NCBI GenBank assembly: GCA_030562195.1
Contig: CM060200.1
Coordinates: 8,556,001-8,620,000 of the forward strand
DNA from: Nipponacmea schrenckii
Lineage: Eukaryota; Mollusca; Gastropoda; Lottiidae
Length of the DNA stretch: 64,000 bases
Reading direction: 5' to 3'
In this document: in pieces, positions 50,696-63,800 of the stretch
Layout: each line of letters begins with the position of its first letter
How positions within the stretch are numbered: the stretch's first letter is position 1
Program-made: the position numbers and the translations under genes
Notes under the pieces: generated by a model
What the model was told of the DNA's origin: nothing
What the model saw: the letters and a program-made list of their open reading frames with translations, nothing else
The model's database searches: none

Positions 50696-51029
50696 TACAA
50701 ACGTTGCCAAGTTTATATAACGCATTATGTATAGCATGAATAATTTCCAAACAGTGTTATAATTCTACATGACAATTCGTGATAAACACATCGATGCATG
50801 CACTGAGGGAATGCCAAGTTCCGGCTAATACTCAGTTAATTCTATAAAATGACGCCATTTCAATTACGTTAATAATGAGTTTATTTAACAATCGAATGTG
50901 GTTTATGTCAATATAAAATGCATTTCATACTTTGCTGTCATTTATCTCGAGGTCAGATGATTTCACATTTTGATTAAAAGTTTTAAGTTTCCGCTTGAGC
51001 ATGCGCACATCGTCCATCATATTTCGTAT

Positions 51030-51420
51030 TATAGACCTTAGCCGTGTTTCCACACGGCCAAAAAGCCGGCTTTAAGCTAGTTTTTTTGTGTTCCCACTTG
51101 TTAAATTGCCGAACAAATACGATGTGGGAACCGAAAACTTCACTTTTTGCCAAATGAAAGCTAGCTTTATAAACAAGTGGAAACGCAAAACCGCTTTTTC
51201 TCGTTCGGCAAAAGATAAGTACTAATTTTACGGTCTCACGTGCAACATCGGTAGTCTTGTACATCGCGACCAATCAATAATGTGCCACTTTTTTTGATCG
51301 AGACTAAAGTGGTTCTGGAACCAGATAAACTCTGTGGAAACACAGCGTGTTCGGCAATAAAATTGGCTTTAAAGCTAACTTTACTTCACAATTCTAAGTG
51401 GAAATGCAGTTTGATGTCGA
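51030..51420. mobile_element. MITE-like inverted-repeat element
   Basis: GCCGTGTTTCCACACGG near 51041 and GTGGAAACACAGC near 51332 are inverted. AAAAGCCGGCTTTAAGCTAG and TTGGCTTTAAAGCTAACTTT are near-repeats. Outer ends may be TTTCCAC and GTGGAAATGCAG. It has no coding capacity. The exact termini are uncertain. Confidence 0.45.
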
Positions 51421-51502
51421 CAAGACGTACAATAATATTCATACGATAGGGGAAGAGGTAAAGACAGAAATAGGAAGAGGAATTTTTAGTTTGAGGCATT
51501 TT

Positions 51503-51988
51503 TTAAAGGGATAATAGCCGTTAGAATACACTTGTCCTACGGCTAATATTTGTGATTAATATTGACTATTAGTTAAATAAGTATGCATCCCACACTTCAC
51601 CAAATTTTAAAAAGCGAAAATAAAAATATTTTTGTATTTTAAAAAAAAAAGTGAGCCAGCGACGATTCCATTCAGTTTGAGAATAAAAGCGTCTGGGAAA
51701 TCAACGCTAAAACATCCTTGTACAATTCAAGAGTAGAGGTCAAGGATACATGAAAACCCACATGTCAGAGTTACTTCCCTTTATATTTACAATTTGAAAA
51801 TAGCTTAATGGAAGTATTTAGCGTTTTATAATTAACTATTTGATTATGTGGATTTATCCGATAATAGAGGGATTTTGGTGTATAGTTATAACACCTGGTA
51901 AGTCCACTGATTGAAACATACTGTAATGGTCCAAATTTGAGTGAAATTAAACTTTTATGTTCCTTCTAACGGCTATTATCCCTTTAAG
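51503..51988. mobile_element. MITE with perfect 20-bp terminal inverted repeats and TTAA flanks
   Basis: TTAA (51503-51506) is followed by AGGGATAATAGCCGTTAGAA. The exact reverse complement ends at 51984 and is followed by TTAA (51985-51988). The TTAA duplication suggests mobilisation by a piggyBac-like transposase. An internal CACCTGGTAAGTCCACTGAT block links it loosely to the elements at 13393, 59805 and 60963. Confidence 0.85.
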
Positions 51989-54400
51989 AGATACCGACGA
52001 CTTTGCGATATATTGATAAACGTCCAAAAAGCCAATCTTAAAACATCAATACTTGCTTCCATTTAAACCCACTAATTGACATATTTATTACGTTTATTTG
52101 TGAGATTGTGTAGATTATTCCGTCACAATATATTTCTATAGAAGAGTTTATGCCCTGTTTAGAAAATTAATGAAATAGATTGATAGCAAATTAGGTTTCA
52201 GCAAAATTTCGACTTGTTCTGTCTTCATCTATCATTTTGACTTTACATTTATGGTTATTTTTCTTATTTTGACTTGTGCTTTGAATGTTATTATGTCTGA
52301 GTATGTTTCTTCTGATTGAATTCTGTCAAATCGAATGAAGAGGAGACGCCTATTTGTCATTGGGCCCTATATTTTTTATCAATATAATATATCATTTCAT
52401 TTGAAAGATGTCTACAGAAGGTACATCTGACAGCTACCACATGATTCAATTATGTTCTGAAATATGATCAAATAAGTTTGGATTTCCAAAATAATTAATT
52501 GAAATACGGTCATGAATATGAATCTCATTGTGCGAATACATATCTTAATCTAAGGCATTTCAGATTTTGCTCTAAGTTCAGCTCAATTTGACATATACTA
52601 CTGACTCTTAGTGAGTCTAATGTCATAAATAAACTATTGGATTAACTCTATGTAAATAATAAAAAAGTGCTACTTTCGTGAAACAAACCGGAGGCAAGCC
52701 AGACGAGATACAATAAAACATGTAAATGTCTTGAATTCCCACATTTTAGTGATACATCAACAGTATCAATATTTCTCTACCAAACGCCTTTAAGTAGCTT
52801 TTACAGTCAACTTTATAACTTTAACTTGTCAAGTAAGTCAAGAGTAATACCTAAAAAAGAATTGAATTGCAACCATCGTCTTCCAAATTAAATGTGATTA
52901 ATGACTTTAAATTTCTTAATAAGGATCATGTAAGAACCATGTTAAACACCACGCCATCTCTTGTGTTCGTTGTCCAATATTTCGTTTATGGATGTCGGCA
53001 TGTATAATAGAAATTACAGTACACAAGAGGCGATCAGATTACCGGTATCTGGTGATAAAATGTGTTCGGTTTCGACTAGACCACGATTCCGTTGAGGTAA
53101 CTGTTGCAAAGATTCACAATTGTCACTTGTCCATATAGGAAGGGCTAGGATCCTACTAAATGTAATACAATAATATGATTCTGATTATATCTAACCAAGT
53201 AGGCAAACAAGTTAACTCTATTTAAATTAAAGATAGATTTTACATTGCGCTCTTATCAAATCAACTTCGTAAAAGTCAACATTCTTCTTCATGCCTGGAA
53301 TCGCCTAAGCCATATTTGTTCGATTAGATGCTAAATGTGATGTCAAAATAGAATTATAATAATGAAAAATAATCTCCGTAACTCGTACATCGTGCTTTAG
53401 GCAAAACTTTTGACATATTATATAGACAGGAGATTTCCGACGTTATCAATCTCAACCATCGTTTTATATTCAAATCAAATAATTGTAATAGATGAAAATG
53501 TTTCTATTCTAGTCCAATTGAATATTTTATAGACATGAGTCCGCCTAAGGATGAATTGGTGATACGGTACTTTAGATTGTTGTAAACAGAACCTTGAGGT
53601 CATTCCTGTCCAGGAAAAGGACACTGAAATGTACTCATACATACAAAGTGACATGTTCAATGTCATTCCGACTAAGACCGTTGGTTTCTTCCGAAAGTTC
53701 AGAGATTATTGTCGGTTTTAGTCCACCTTTATCTTCCATTCAGTAATGAAAACAGAAAAGATTGACTTTGACAAAGTGTCTTGTTGTTCGAATGGTACTT
53801 CAATGTACTTGTACGTTAAAAAACCGATCAAAAATAAAAAGATAAAAAACGAAAATATCGCTTTCCGATATTGTAACGTTGTTCACCTTATCAATCGTGT
53901 AATGGTTATAATCTAGATCTGTGACCAAGACTAATATTATATCCAGCATTAAAGAAGATAGATAAATAATAAATAGTTAGTTTAAGGTTACGGAAAATAT
54001 TGCAATTCTTACAATCACGCAAAACATTGATGTATCTTCCCAATGACATAGTTAGGATCTGAAACTCCTTTAAGAGAGGAATATTGCATCCATCATAATG
54101 GAAAAATGAGCAAATCTCTGACACTTATATGTTTGTATTTGGTGCTAAAAAGAAATGGAATTGGGTTACACGAACTGATGTTCTGTGTAATGAGAAAATC
54201 TCACCAAGATGACGACATTGACATTTCAAGAGATCTTTCACATGCATAGTCCATCGACAAAGCCTAAAATGTCGGCATCAAGTCTAAATACTTTAAGTCT
54301 GATCAATCTTTCTTAATGATGAATTTTGTATCCGAAACACGTTAGTCAATGTTGAATGGCGTCGTATCCAGGACGTTCTTTGAACTGAATTCTATTTCAA
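51989..54400. other. Presumed gene 2 intron, no recognised feature
   Basis: AT-rich sequence. Short open frames (such as those around 53475-53666 and 53906-54124 on the minus strand) lack any known motif. No repeat or RNA gene was recognised. Confidence 0.5.
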
Positions 54401-55260
54401 GTCTTATTAAGGATAAGCTATTACCTTCAGGTGGCCAGATTGCCGTCCTATGAAAATAAAACAATTGGCATAAATTACCATTGCGATTTAAAAAGCTTAA
54501 AACAGATTATCATTGTCGGTAAATCAGATGTTTCTGATTATTCTCTTGTGGAGAAGCTACATAAGAATCTTATGTACTCTGTTTATGGACATTGCGTTGA
54601 ACATATGAAGTTTTGTTGATAAGCTTGTCTACATCAGAACAGTCTGGACTGAGCTTTTATTAATTAGACACTATGATAAAAGTTAAAAACATTGCTGTCT
54701 TATCACATTTGTTGGTAAATCAGATTTTACCGATTATTCACATCTGAATTAGCATCTATATTAATATAGTAGCGAGTAAGATAAGCTATTGTCGAGCGAC
54801 GAACTTGGGAATTTATGCAAGTACCAATCAATCAATCAGACACTCACAAACACATATTACTGTCCCATTACTTTTGTCGGTAAATCAGATTTGACTGATT
54901 ATGCTCATGTGAACTTGTAGTGTATTGTTTTAGTGCCGTATACAAAGGTACGCGAGCATTAACGAACAAACGTTTGACATAATAAGCGGATAGCGGAGGG
55001 TGTAATAAAGCTTAATAACATATAAATATCTATAGTATATATGAAATAAATAAATAACTAGTATATCTACATCCAAGTAGTATCGATTAAGACGATCTAT
55101 TATTAATCAGACACAATTAACGTTGATCAAAGTATCAATCATGATCAGAAATCTTAGGAACCATATAACTGTTCTATTACTTTCGTTGGTAAATCAGATT
55201 TACCGATTATTCTAACGTATCATATCTTCATCAAATAAGCATCGAATAGAGTGAGCTCTT
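54400..55260 (+). repeat. Four degenerate direct repeats with a GGTAAATC-A-GATTTACC hairpin core
   Basis: The core GTYGGTAAATCAGATTT plus YGATTAT occurs at about 54515, 54711, 54876 and 55186. Flanks share ATAAGCTATT, TCAGACAC and TTACTTTYG-like blocks, so each unit is a longer diverged repeat of irregular length (about 160-310 bp). In the fourth copy the core is a perfect 8-bp inverted repeat around one A. Confidence 0.7.
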
Positions 55261-55858
55261 GTTGACTTAAGTATAAAAACATAATTTCATTTTAACGCTG
55301 AAAAGATAGATATGATCTTCAATTAGATAAATAAGACAAATATTATGGATGTACGACTTCTCTTTAAGTTTTAACATACAAGAACGTTTAATGATTATGA
55401 TATTCTATATTTTGATATTCCAATTTGTATCAAAATAATTGGTAACTTCAGAGTTCCTAAAAAGTCAAAACAGGAGTGTAAACTTGATATTTTCTTCACG
55501 CAATAGTTCACATTGGAACATTTTCTTGCAATAACAATTATTATTATCGAGATGTGAAAAACAAGTCGATATTGTTTATTTTCGTGATGTATTATTTTCT
55601 TCTCAAAGTATTAACAAAAGATTGTTTAAAAGTTTCTCTTGTAGTTATAACATAACTTTCTTTATTTCTTTCCACATAATTCGCTACGCTCCTTCACTCG
55701 AGATAAATTAGTATTAACTTATCTGTACGTCAGATCTTCTAGTCCACTCAAACAGGTATGGCAGATTTGAGATTCTCGTAAGATGAAACACATATTTATG
55801 TCTAATGTGCATGTACAACATATCAGACAGGCTAGAAGTTCATTGTCTCATCAGAACA

Positions 55859-56348
55859 ATTAGATGAGAATATCAACCTTCTCGATTAGATGAGAATATC
55901 AACCTTCTCGATTAGATGAGAATATCAACCTTCTCGATTAGATGAGAATATCAACCTTCTCGATTAGATGAGAATATCAACATTCTCGATTAGATGAGAA
56001 TATCAACATTCTCGATTAGATGGGAATATCAACCTTCTCGATTAGATGAGAATGTCAACCTTCTCGATTAGATGAGAATGTCAACCTTCTCGATTAGATG
56101 AGAATATCAACTTTCTCGATTAGATGAGAACATCAACCTTCTCGATTAGATGAGAATATCAACCTTCTCGATTAGATGAGAATATCAACCTTCTCGATTA
56201 GATGAGAATATCAACCTTCTTGATTAGATGAGAATATCAACCTTCTCGATTAGATGAGAATATCAACCTTCTCGATTAGATGAGAATATCAACCTTCTCG
56301 ATTAGATGAGAATATCAACCTTCTCGATTAGATGAGAATATCAACCTT
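55859..56348 (+). repeat. Minisatellite, 26-bp unit, about 19 copies
   Basis: The unit is GATTAGATGAGAATATCAAC plus CTTCTC. Most copies are identical. Variants carry ATGGGAAT, GAATGTC, CAACATTCTC, GAACATC or TTCTTG. The high homogeneity suggests recent expansion. Confidence 0.96.
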
Positions 56349-58973
56349 TATTATAGACCGAAAATCAAATATATTATTATGTAGCTACCAGTGGAACGAA
56401 TGTTGATTACTTCAAATATTCGTGCAAAAAAAAAAAAAAAAAAAAAAGGCAAAAACATTGGTATAGTTTTTCTACTCTATCTTCTTATTTGCCATTAGAT
56501 TTTAAACCAATTGAACTGTTTTTAATTTTTTTTTAACGTAAATAGCTTTGAATATAACATTAAGAAATTCACGTCTAAAAGCTTTGGTAAATTTATAAGG
56601 ATTTAAGAATGATTTACTTGCCAGTGTGTTTTTTGTTCTCATATCTTAATAAGATCATAGACTTGGAGACTTGGAGTGAACGTAAATAACCCATCTTTCC
56701 AACAATAATCAGTAGTTTATGTGAAGTAAAATTAAGCTTTTTTAATTCCTGAAAAGGTTAGATACCACAAAAATATATCGTTCTATTTTCATGCTCATCG
56801 ATTTCATGTTCAACATTAGTGCAAATAAGTTATCAGTCAATCAGTTGACGAGATTGGTGTGTATGGGAATTGGTATGAAACACAACTACTATCTGGTCAC
56901 CAATCAAGGCCAGGAGCAAGGAATAAATTCCCATGGGCTTTTAGGCAAACTCAGTTCAACTAGTTATTTATAGCATCCGGATAGGTTATTTGGCATGTTG
57001 AATAACGATAATTTAAACGACTATCCTACGTGTATATACGTTGTTATGAGATGCCATTACTATATTTGCGACCCGTCACGGAATAACAAATAAAGTCCTA
57101 TGTAACTCACGAAGAACTTGCTATTCACGGCATCTCATAGTTAATAGAGCTTCATGTACAATAAAGAAAACTGAGATTTTGTTGGTAAGAGTGCATAGTC
57201 CGATTGCGAAAATATGTTTTCTAAGAAAGTAGATTATGAATAACTGATTTTTTCAAGCCCGACATCAAAGATTAGACAGATCGTCCCTGATACCAACAAT
57301 TTAAGATTCAAGTGCTCTAAGAATCTGGCAGTTGTAAGGTGTTTTCGTTTTTATTGTCCACTATCTACATAATATTCTACGCTTCATAAAATGTATTTGT
57401 GTTATATAGAGAACTATCCCCTGGAATCCTTCCATAGATATTTACGATAAAGATATATTATATACCCTTACAGTTAATAAAATATCATTTTGTGTCAACA
57501 AAAATACAGATATTTTTAGCAGAGAATTGTAGTAGAAGTTGTTCTGGTGGTGTCTTTAAGTAATCGATGATTGAGGTTTTGGAAAACATATTGCAACAGA
57601 TAGGGCCAAAAAGCGATAGTTGTATGATGCGCTCTTAACGTCTTATAGTTGTTTAAATATTTACTATACCAGCTGATAGTATCCAAATTTAGACATTATT
57701 AAACTTTTAAGCATAATCAATTAGTTATCTGAAACGCCTGCATAGGCTTTTACCACTTTTCGGGGAGTTATTGACCATTGACGCTACAGAACATGGAAAT
57801 TACTTGTTTACCATCGACATCAGTTCGAATATAACAGTAACATTCTTGTTCACAATAGAATATTCGAGTAGTTGATGAGCGAATGCGCAGATGGGTAAAA
57901 TCAGTTGATGTAAAGAAAAAGAGAGGAACTTATAAAGGTATATGATTTGTGCCTAGCGCAATTGATGTAGCCTGGTGCCTAAATATTTTCGATTGAAGGA
58001 TAATCTAAAGTGAAAATATAAGTCTTTATGAATACGTCAAATTGTTCTCTGTCAATTGAAAAGCAAATATTTCAGTGTGTGCATCCATTTTAATAGGGCA
58101 CGGATAAAAGTTTTACTGATACTAAGGAAGTAGTGATCTGTCGTGTAAATTGAATCCGCGATCGGAGTAAAATATATAGTAAATACTATGTTGAAAAGGA
58201 TGTCAATGTCAAATGTGGCAACATATGATAAGCATAGTGTAAGAATCATCTAAAATGTTGATCGTGGTTGTTCTTGTTGGGTAACGACAAAGATTAGTAA
58301 CATGGTATATTAAAGAAAGTTGTATGTCCTACGCTTAGTTACAAGTTAACCTACAGTATAGAATTGCACTAGAGATGTTGCCCGAATAAGACACTAGTTT
58401 AGTGATTGCTGATTTGGCATTTATTTCAAAAGATGCTTTGTTGATACCGAAATAAATCACACTAAAAACATAATAAAAGACTACTTTCGCATTATGATCT
58501 GAACAATAACAAGAACCAGTAAAGTCATTCTTAATTAACAACTGATAAAAATTGGGGTGTCTTTCTTATTCACAGCTAGAATTTCAAAAACAAGGCATCA
58601 CACACGGGATCAAATGGATTCAAGAGAAATTCCAAATGAATATTTCATTTAGCCAATCCTTTCACGCTAAAGGCATTTCAACAATTAACCGAGTGACTAT
58701 CAGAAGTAAAATGAATAGAAAGGTCGAAAAGGAATTGATGCTTTTGAAGAAGTCAATCACTGGGAACAACAAGTGACAACGGCGTTTGATGATACCATTC
58801 TAATACATGCCATGTTCCTAACGTTAATTAATCTTATCAATGATAAAGTAAGAGAATATTAATACGGCCTTGGAATGATCTACGTGTAATAAGAAACTTC
58901 CATAGAAGTTTTTGGGAGGACTAAATGAAATCGGAAGTGGGATTTTTAAGACAGCAAGTTCATATTAAATTTG
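56349..58973. other. Presumed gene 2 intron, no recognised feature apart from an A23 run
   Basis: A run of about 23 A residues lies near 56426-56448. Short open frames at 56791-56973 and 58552-58776 show no recognised domain. No RNA gene was seen. Confidence 0.5.
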
Positions 58974-59387
58974 GGCCCGTATGCACCAAGTACTATAAGG
59001 AGAATAGAATTATTTTAAACCTTAAATAGATTTGGTTAAATTTATTTAAAGATAATTCTAGTTTTTGTATGCACCAACTAACAATTATTTACTAAATATA
59101 ATTATCTCTACCGTAATTGAAATTCTAATTTCCACTCGAACCATACACTATACACAATTTATTCATTTTTGAACATCGAAGAGGAAATTGTACTGATTTA
59201 CATATAGAATTAAAAGTTAAAACTGGTCCCGACCAACTTTAAAAATCGGCTAATTTAATGCTAAACTTAAATACATTTAAGGTAATTCTATGTGGTGCAT
59301 ACAAAATATAAAATTAAGTTTAAACTGACCCTTATTCGGGCAGAATAGAATTAAATTAGGCTTAATTTCATTTAGTGCATACGGGCC
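58974..59387. mobile_element. MITE with GGCCCGTATGCAC terminal inverted repeats
   Basis: The left end is GGCCCGTATGCACCAA, and the right end reads GTGCATACGGGCC. AGAATAGAATTA occurs near both ends and the interior is AT-rich with further GTATGCACCAA and GTGCATAC copies in inverted order, so the whole 414 bp is roughly palindromic. A target-site duplication is not clear. Confidence 0.8.
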
Positions 59388-59804
59388 TTGATTTCCATTC
59401 TCGTATTTCACTGAACAAAAATCATAATTTATGCTTTAATTAGTAAGTTTGAACCAATCTACCCACCTGCTTCCCAACAATCAACTACTCGAATATTCTG
59501 TTGTGAAAAAATTGTTATTCGTTTTTATGTCGATGGTAAACACGTGGCTTCCATGCCGTTTAGCGTTAATAGAGCGTTAATTTAAACTAGTGGTTGGTAT
59601 TAAAAGTGGACGGAGCACCAACTTAAATGGTTAGTGAATTACTTATACTTGATACTTAATTAAAATCTTGTGATTGTCATTGACATTCCATACCTTCTTT
59701 AAACAAAACATGTTAATGTAAATATTGTTCTACATAGTGGACTAGATTATAGATATCATTTCTGATCTTGCCGACTGTTCCTGTCTGTAACAAGAGAACT
59801 ATTT

Positions 59805-60236
59805 TTAAAGGGATACAGTGTCTTAGCATGAACATAAAATTTTAGTCCTCAAGGATGACCAATATGAGTATATATATATATATTCACCAGGAAACTTACC
59901 TGGTGTCATAAAGTAACAGAATGCTTTAAAACCTGGAAAACTCACAAAACTAAGTAATTTTTGAAAAACGCTTAATCAAATTATTAAGCGTTTTTTCAAT
60001 AATCAAATCCATCTTTATTGATAATAACTACAGGGTAGAATCTCTGTAATATAGAATACGATCATAAATATTACACCAAATAATTATTGAAAATACTAAG
60101 AGGAGTGTTGCAATAACTACCCAACGGATAATTACTTAGATTTATATTGTATACGCTGGATACCAAGTAAGTCCACATTTCGGCTAGCTAGAATAATTGA
60201 ATTTTTTGACCTCCCTAAGAGGTATTAAGGCTTTAA
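59805..60236. mobile_element. MITE of the TTAA-flanked family, partly degenerate
   Basis: TTAA (59805-59808) is followed by AGGGATACAGTGTCTTAGCA and TGAACATAAAATTTTAG. The right end, reverse complemented, reads AGCCTTAATACCTCTTAGGG before TTAA (60233-60236). It contains CCAGGAAACTTACCTGGTGT and a central AAACGCTTAATCAAATTATT hairpin. The left half is the reverse complement, with mismatches, of the right half of the 60963 element. Confidence 0.7.
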
Positions 60237-60962
60237 ATGAAACATTATTAACTGGTATAGATAGCTGTTTTTAATTTGAGATTGCCATTAAGCTGTAGCT
60301 CATGAATCCAATTTATCTCGAAGAAATTATTTTTGCGTTTATACCTCTTTTCATCACAATTATTAATAGGAACTGATAACAGTTTGGTTTGTCAAACACA
60401 ATTTCAGTTCAGAGTGCAATTTCTTTCTCTAAAATGTGAACTGACGTACTTTATCATTGCATCAAATACGCTCAAATTATATTTAATTAGACCCCCCTTT
60501 CTCACTTTATTCTAAATTAAACTTCCAAATTACCTACCAATATCCGCCTCCAATAGTCAGTCTATATACATTAGTCGTCAATTATTTTTATTTGACGTCA
60601 TTGACGTTCGTAATAATCAAGTCCGGAAAATAACTGTGTTTAACAACTAAAGCGAAATTTTATATGTTATATTTTGATGACTTCTCAAAAGAATTGTGGT
60701 GACAGGTGCCACTTCTTCTCAATTTTAATAACAGTTTCTATAAGACATAATTCTGGTTTTAACATGCTGATGAAACCTCTATAGTCAATACCAGCCTGTT
60801 TAAAAATCACTTTAATTAATACTTTTCTACATGCGATTCGTGCTGTAAACACCTGGTTTTGTTATTCCCTTTCATTCTGAATGATCTTCGTGTCGGTTTC
60901 TGTTGGTTTTGTCGACTTGTCGATTCCAATTAGAAATATAGCTGTCTTAATCTGAGAGCATC

Positions 60963-61314
60963 TTAAAGGAACACTGCGTATTAGAATAAAAATAAAATTT
61001 TAAAATCTTTAACACGGTCAATATGAGCATAATATTCATCAGTAGATATATCTCCTGTTATAAAAAACATAACATAATCCTTATATAATCCGATAAATAA
61101 AAAAAACTTAGTAATTTTTTTATAAAATGCATTTCATTATTAAGTAATACATTTATTAGGCGTTTTTCGATAATTACTTAGTTTTGTGAGTTTTCCAGAT
61201 TTTACAGGGATACTGTTACTTTAGGGGACCAGGTAAGTTCACTGTTGAATATACATTCACATACTGACCACTCTTGTGAATTTATTACCATACTAAGACG
61301 CAATATCACTTTAA
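60963..61314. mobile_element. MITE of the TTAA-flanked family
   Basis: TTAA (60963-60966) is followed by AGGAACACTGCGTATTAG. The right end, reverse complemented, reads AGTGATATTGCGTCTTAG before TTAA (61311-61314). Inverted halves share AATATGAGC / ACATACTGACC and TACTTAGTTTTGTGAGTTTT blocks. It encodes no protein. Confidence 0.8.
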
Positions 61315-61664
61315 ATACACTTAATTTGAATGCATTTGTTCATTCTGCAATAGAACACGTACTATTTGTGAGTTTGTTTAAATAACATTACATGCAACAT
61401 GAATGTTCATACGTTTATTTGTACTGTTGCCTAAAGAAGAACATTGAATGTTTGTACACACCATCTGGAATACAACACAACCGAATACAATTTCTAAATT
61501 CAGAACAATGTTTTCAAAACAAACATACAAAACAAAGGTATGTTAATTAATGATGATTATTAAAACACCTTGACGTTTAATGAGGCACAGAATGATACCG
61601 TTCCGCCCGAGAAATTGATAAGAATAGTTGTTCTCGAACACAACGATGGGTGTCTTTAAAGTTG

Positions 61665-61815
61665 GAGTGTAGAAAATGCACATGATTTTCAACCCATTTT
61701 ACTGACCTAAAATATAAAATCTTAGATAGAGTGCGCCACGGCAATACTAAACTTCTAACCATTTTACCGATATTAAACATAACCTTGGATAGAGTGCGCC
61801 ACAGCAGTAATAAAC
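61665..61815 (+). repeat. Two tandem ~64-bp units
   Basis: ATAGAGTGCGCCACGGCAAT and ATAGAGTGCGCCACAGCAGT, each followed by AATAAACTTCT-like sequence, are about 64 bp apart and preceded by TTTTACYGAYVT. Only two units are visible. Confidence 0.6.
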
Positions 61816-63285
61816 TTCTTTTATATCCGGCTTTGACCTTGGTGGATATTGTCTCTCTCAGAGTGGAAATTTGATTTTTGGCTGATATTATTAACTAAAC
61901 AAGACCATAATCTTACTAATTATCTGCTTGCGACGCATTACATTGTTACTTCTGCTTAAAAAAGCAATTTATTTCACGTATTTATTGCATGCGAACCAAA
62001 CGTTGGGTTTCTTTTTATTCTGAATGTGATACGAGTTGGTATCACCAATTTCGATCTACCAGAAAATTTATTATTTAGAGGCCATATATAACATTTTAAA
62101 ACTATGCTGTCAGTCAACAGTACATTATAACCAGAAATATAGTGATATAAATTATCATAAATAAATCTATTACGAGTTATTAGAAAATAAACAAGTCAAT
62201 CCCTGCTGTGTACTGTTATTATTAGGCTAATAACTTTCTACACGAAATTTTGTAAACATGTGATCGCTATCTGACTTTGACAATCTATATTATCTGAAAT
62301 GATCCGAAATGAATTCGAAGTAACTAACTAGAGTCTATTTTAGTCATATGGCAATAATAACAGGAAACGAACTTTTACTCATATAAAGTTCATAGCCTGA
62401 CATTCAATTTGGTACATGCGAGTCAAACGAGTCAAATAACCATACTGCATCATTCCAGGTGACAATAAATCATAACACCATTTATAGCTAATAGTCCCAC
62501 GTGCCATAATAACATCTTGTTAAATGTTGCCTCCAATTCTATAATAAATAAGAACCATACCACAGTGCTTAGTTTCTGTTTACGTATATTTAAAAATTGT
62601 CGACCCTTCTTTCAAAGTGCAAGTTTAATTTGAAGTTTTATGTCTATGGGAAGTTTCCGTTACATACTGTTTCTTCTCCATAGCGAAGAAAATTGATAAA
62701 AATATGATTTATCTGTTTAGCAAATATTTCATAAACTTAAAAACAAATTAATTTCTCTCCTTAGAGAGAAAAATGAATCGCATGAAGAAATTATATTAAA
62801 CATAATAGTAAATCAATACAACCAGTCTGTGTGTGTTAAAGCGATCAAGTTGTCTCTCTGAATTATGTCTAGTCCGATGTCTTCCAAATCTGACTTCTAA
62901 CTTGGCCTTTATAACCTTCAATGGTGGAAATGCATTAAATTCTCTTTAGCCAAATATGTTTAATGGAATACTCCGAAAAATACAAGATCGTTATGGAAAG
63001 TAAGAATATTACTTTCATGTCGAATGAAATGAGGCAAACGTGTTTGAGACCCTTTCCAGAAGTCGAACAAGCTTCTAGCCAATTTATTACCCCGGTCCAT
63101 TGGTTTCGCCTGTTGGTCAAAGGTTTTCAATATTCATAATGTGATAAAGATTGTATTTCTATATCAAAACTCATTGGAAACTATGAAATATCACAAACAC
63201 TATTTGTAACCAACACCTCTGTATGCTAGCGTTATACAATGAAGGTGTTATTTTTCCAGAACAATGAAAGGAGATCCCAGAAGAC
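61816..63285. other. Presumed gene 2 intron, no recognised feature
   Basis: AT-rich sequence with no identified exon, repeat or RNA gene. The minus-strand open frame at 62935-63120 shows no known motif. Confidence 0.5.
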
Positions 63286-63800
63286 TTAGCTGCAGACCAA
63301 GTAGCAACCCTGGGTTGACAACCGTATCGTACGCTGTATTCAGCAACCTCGAGTTTACAATGTATTCAGCGACTCTATGTTGACAACCGGGTGGTATGCT
63401 CTATTCAGCAACTATGGGTTGACAACCGGATGGTATACTGTATTCAGCAACTCTATGTTGCAAACCAAGTACCAACCCTAGGTTGACAACCGTATGGTAC
63501 GCTGTATTCACCAACTCCGAGTTAACACTGTATTCAGCATCCCTATGTTGACAACCAGGTGGTATGCTGTATTCAGCAACTACGGGTTGACATCCGGATG
63601 GTATACTGCATTCAGCAACTCTATGTTGACAACCGGGTAGTATGCTGTATTGAGCAACTCGGGTGGTATGCTGTATTGAGCAACTACGGGTTCACAACCA
63701 CTTGGTATGCTGTATTGAGCAGCTACGGGTTGACAACTACTTGGTATGCTGTAATCATTAAATCCGGATTGACAATCAGATAGTATATGCTTTATTCAGC
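63286..63800 (+). repeat. Degenerate minisatellite, ~39-bp unit
   Basis: The core is GTTGACAACCGGATGGTATA plus CTGTATTCAGCAACTCTAT. Shortened units (about 25 bp, such as those with TTTACAATGTATTCAGCGAC) are interspersed, and a pattern of long and short units recurs at about 63312 and 63492. An open frame of 74 codons (63559-63783) with CCIQQLxVD-type repeats is a product of the array. Confidence 0.85.

Noticed and set aside
55859..56348. CRISPR array because of regular 26-bp repeats
   Set aside because: Units are contiguous with no spacers, in an animal genome; it is a minisatellite.
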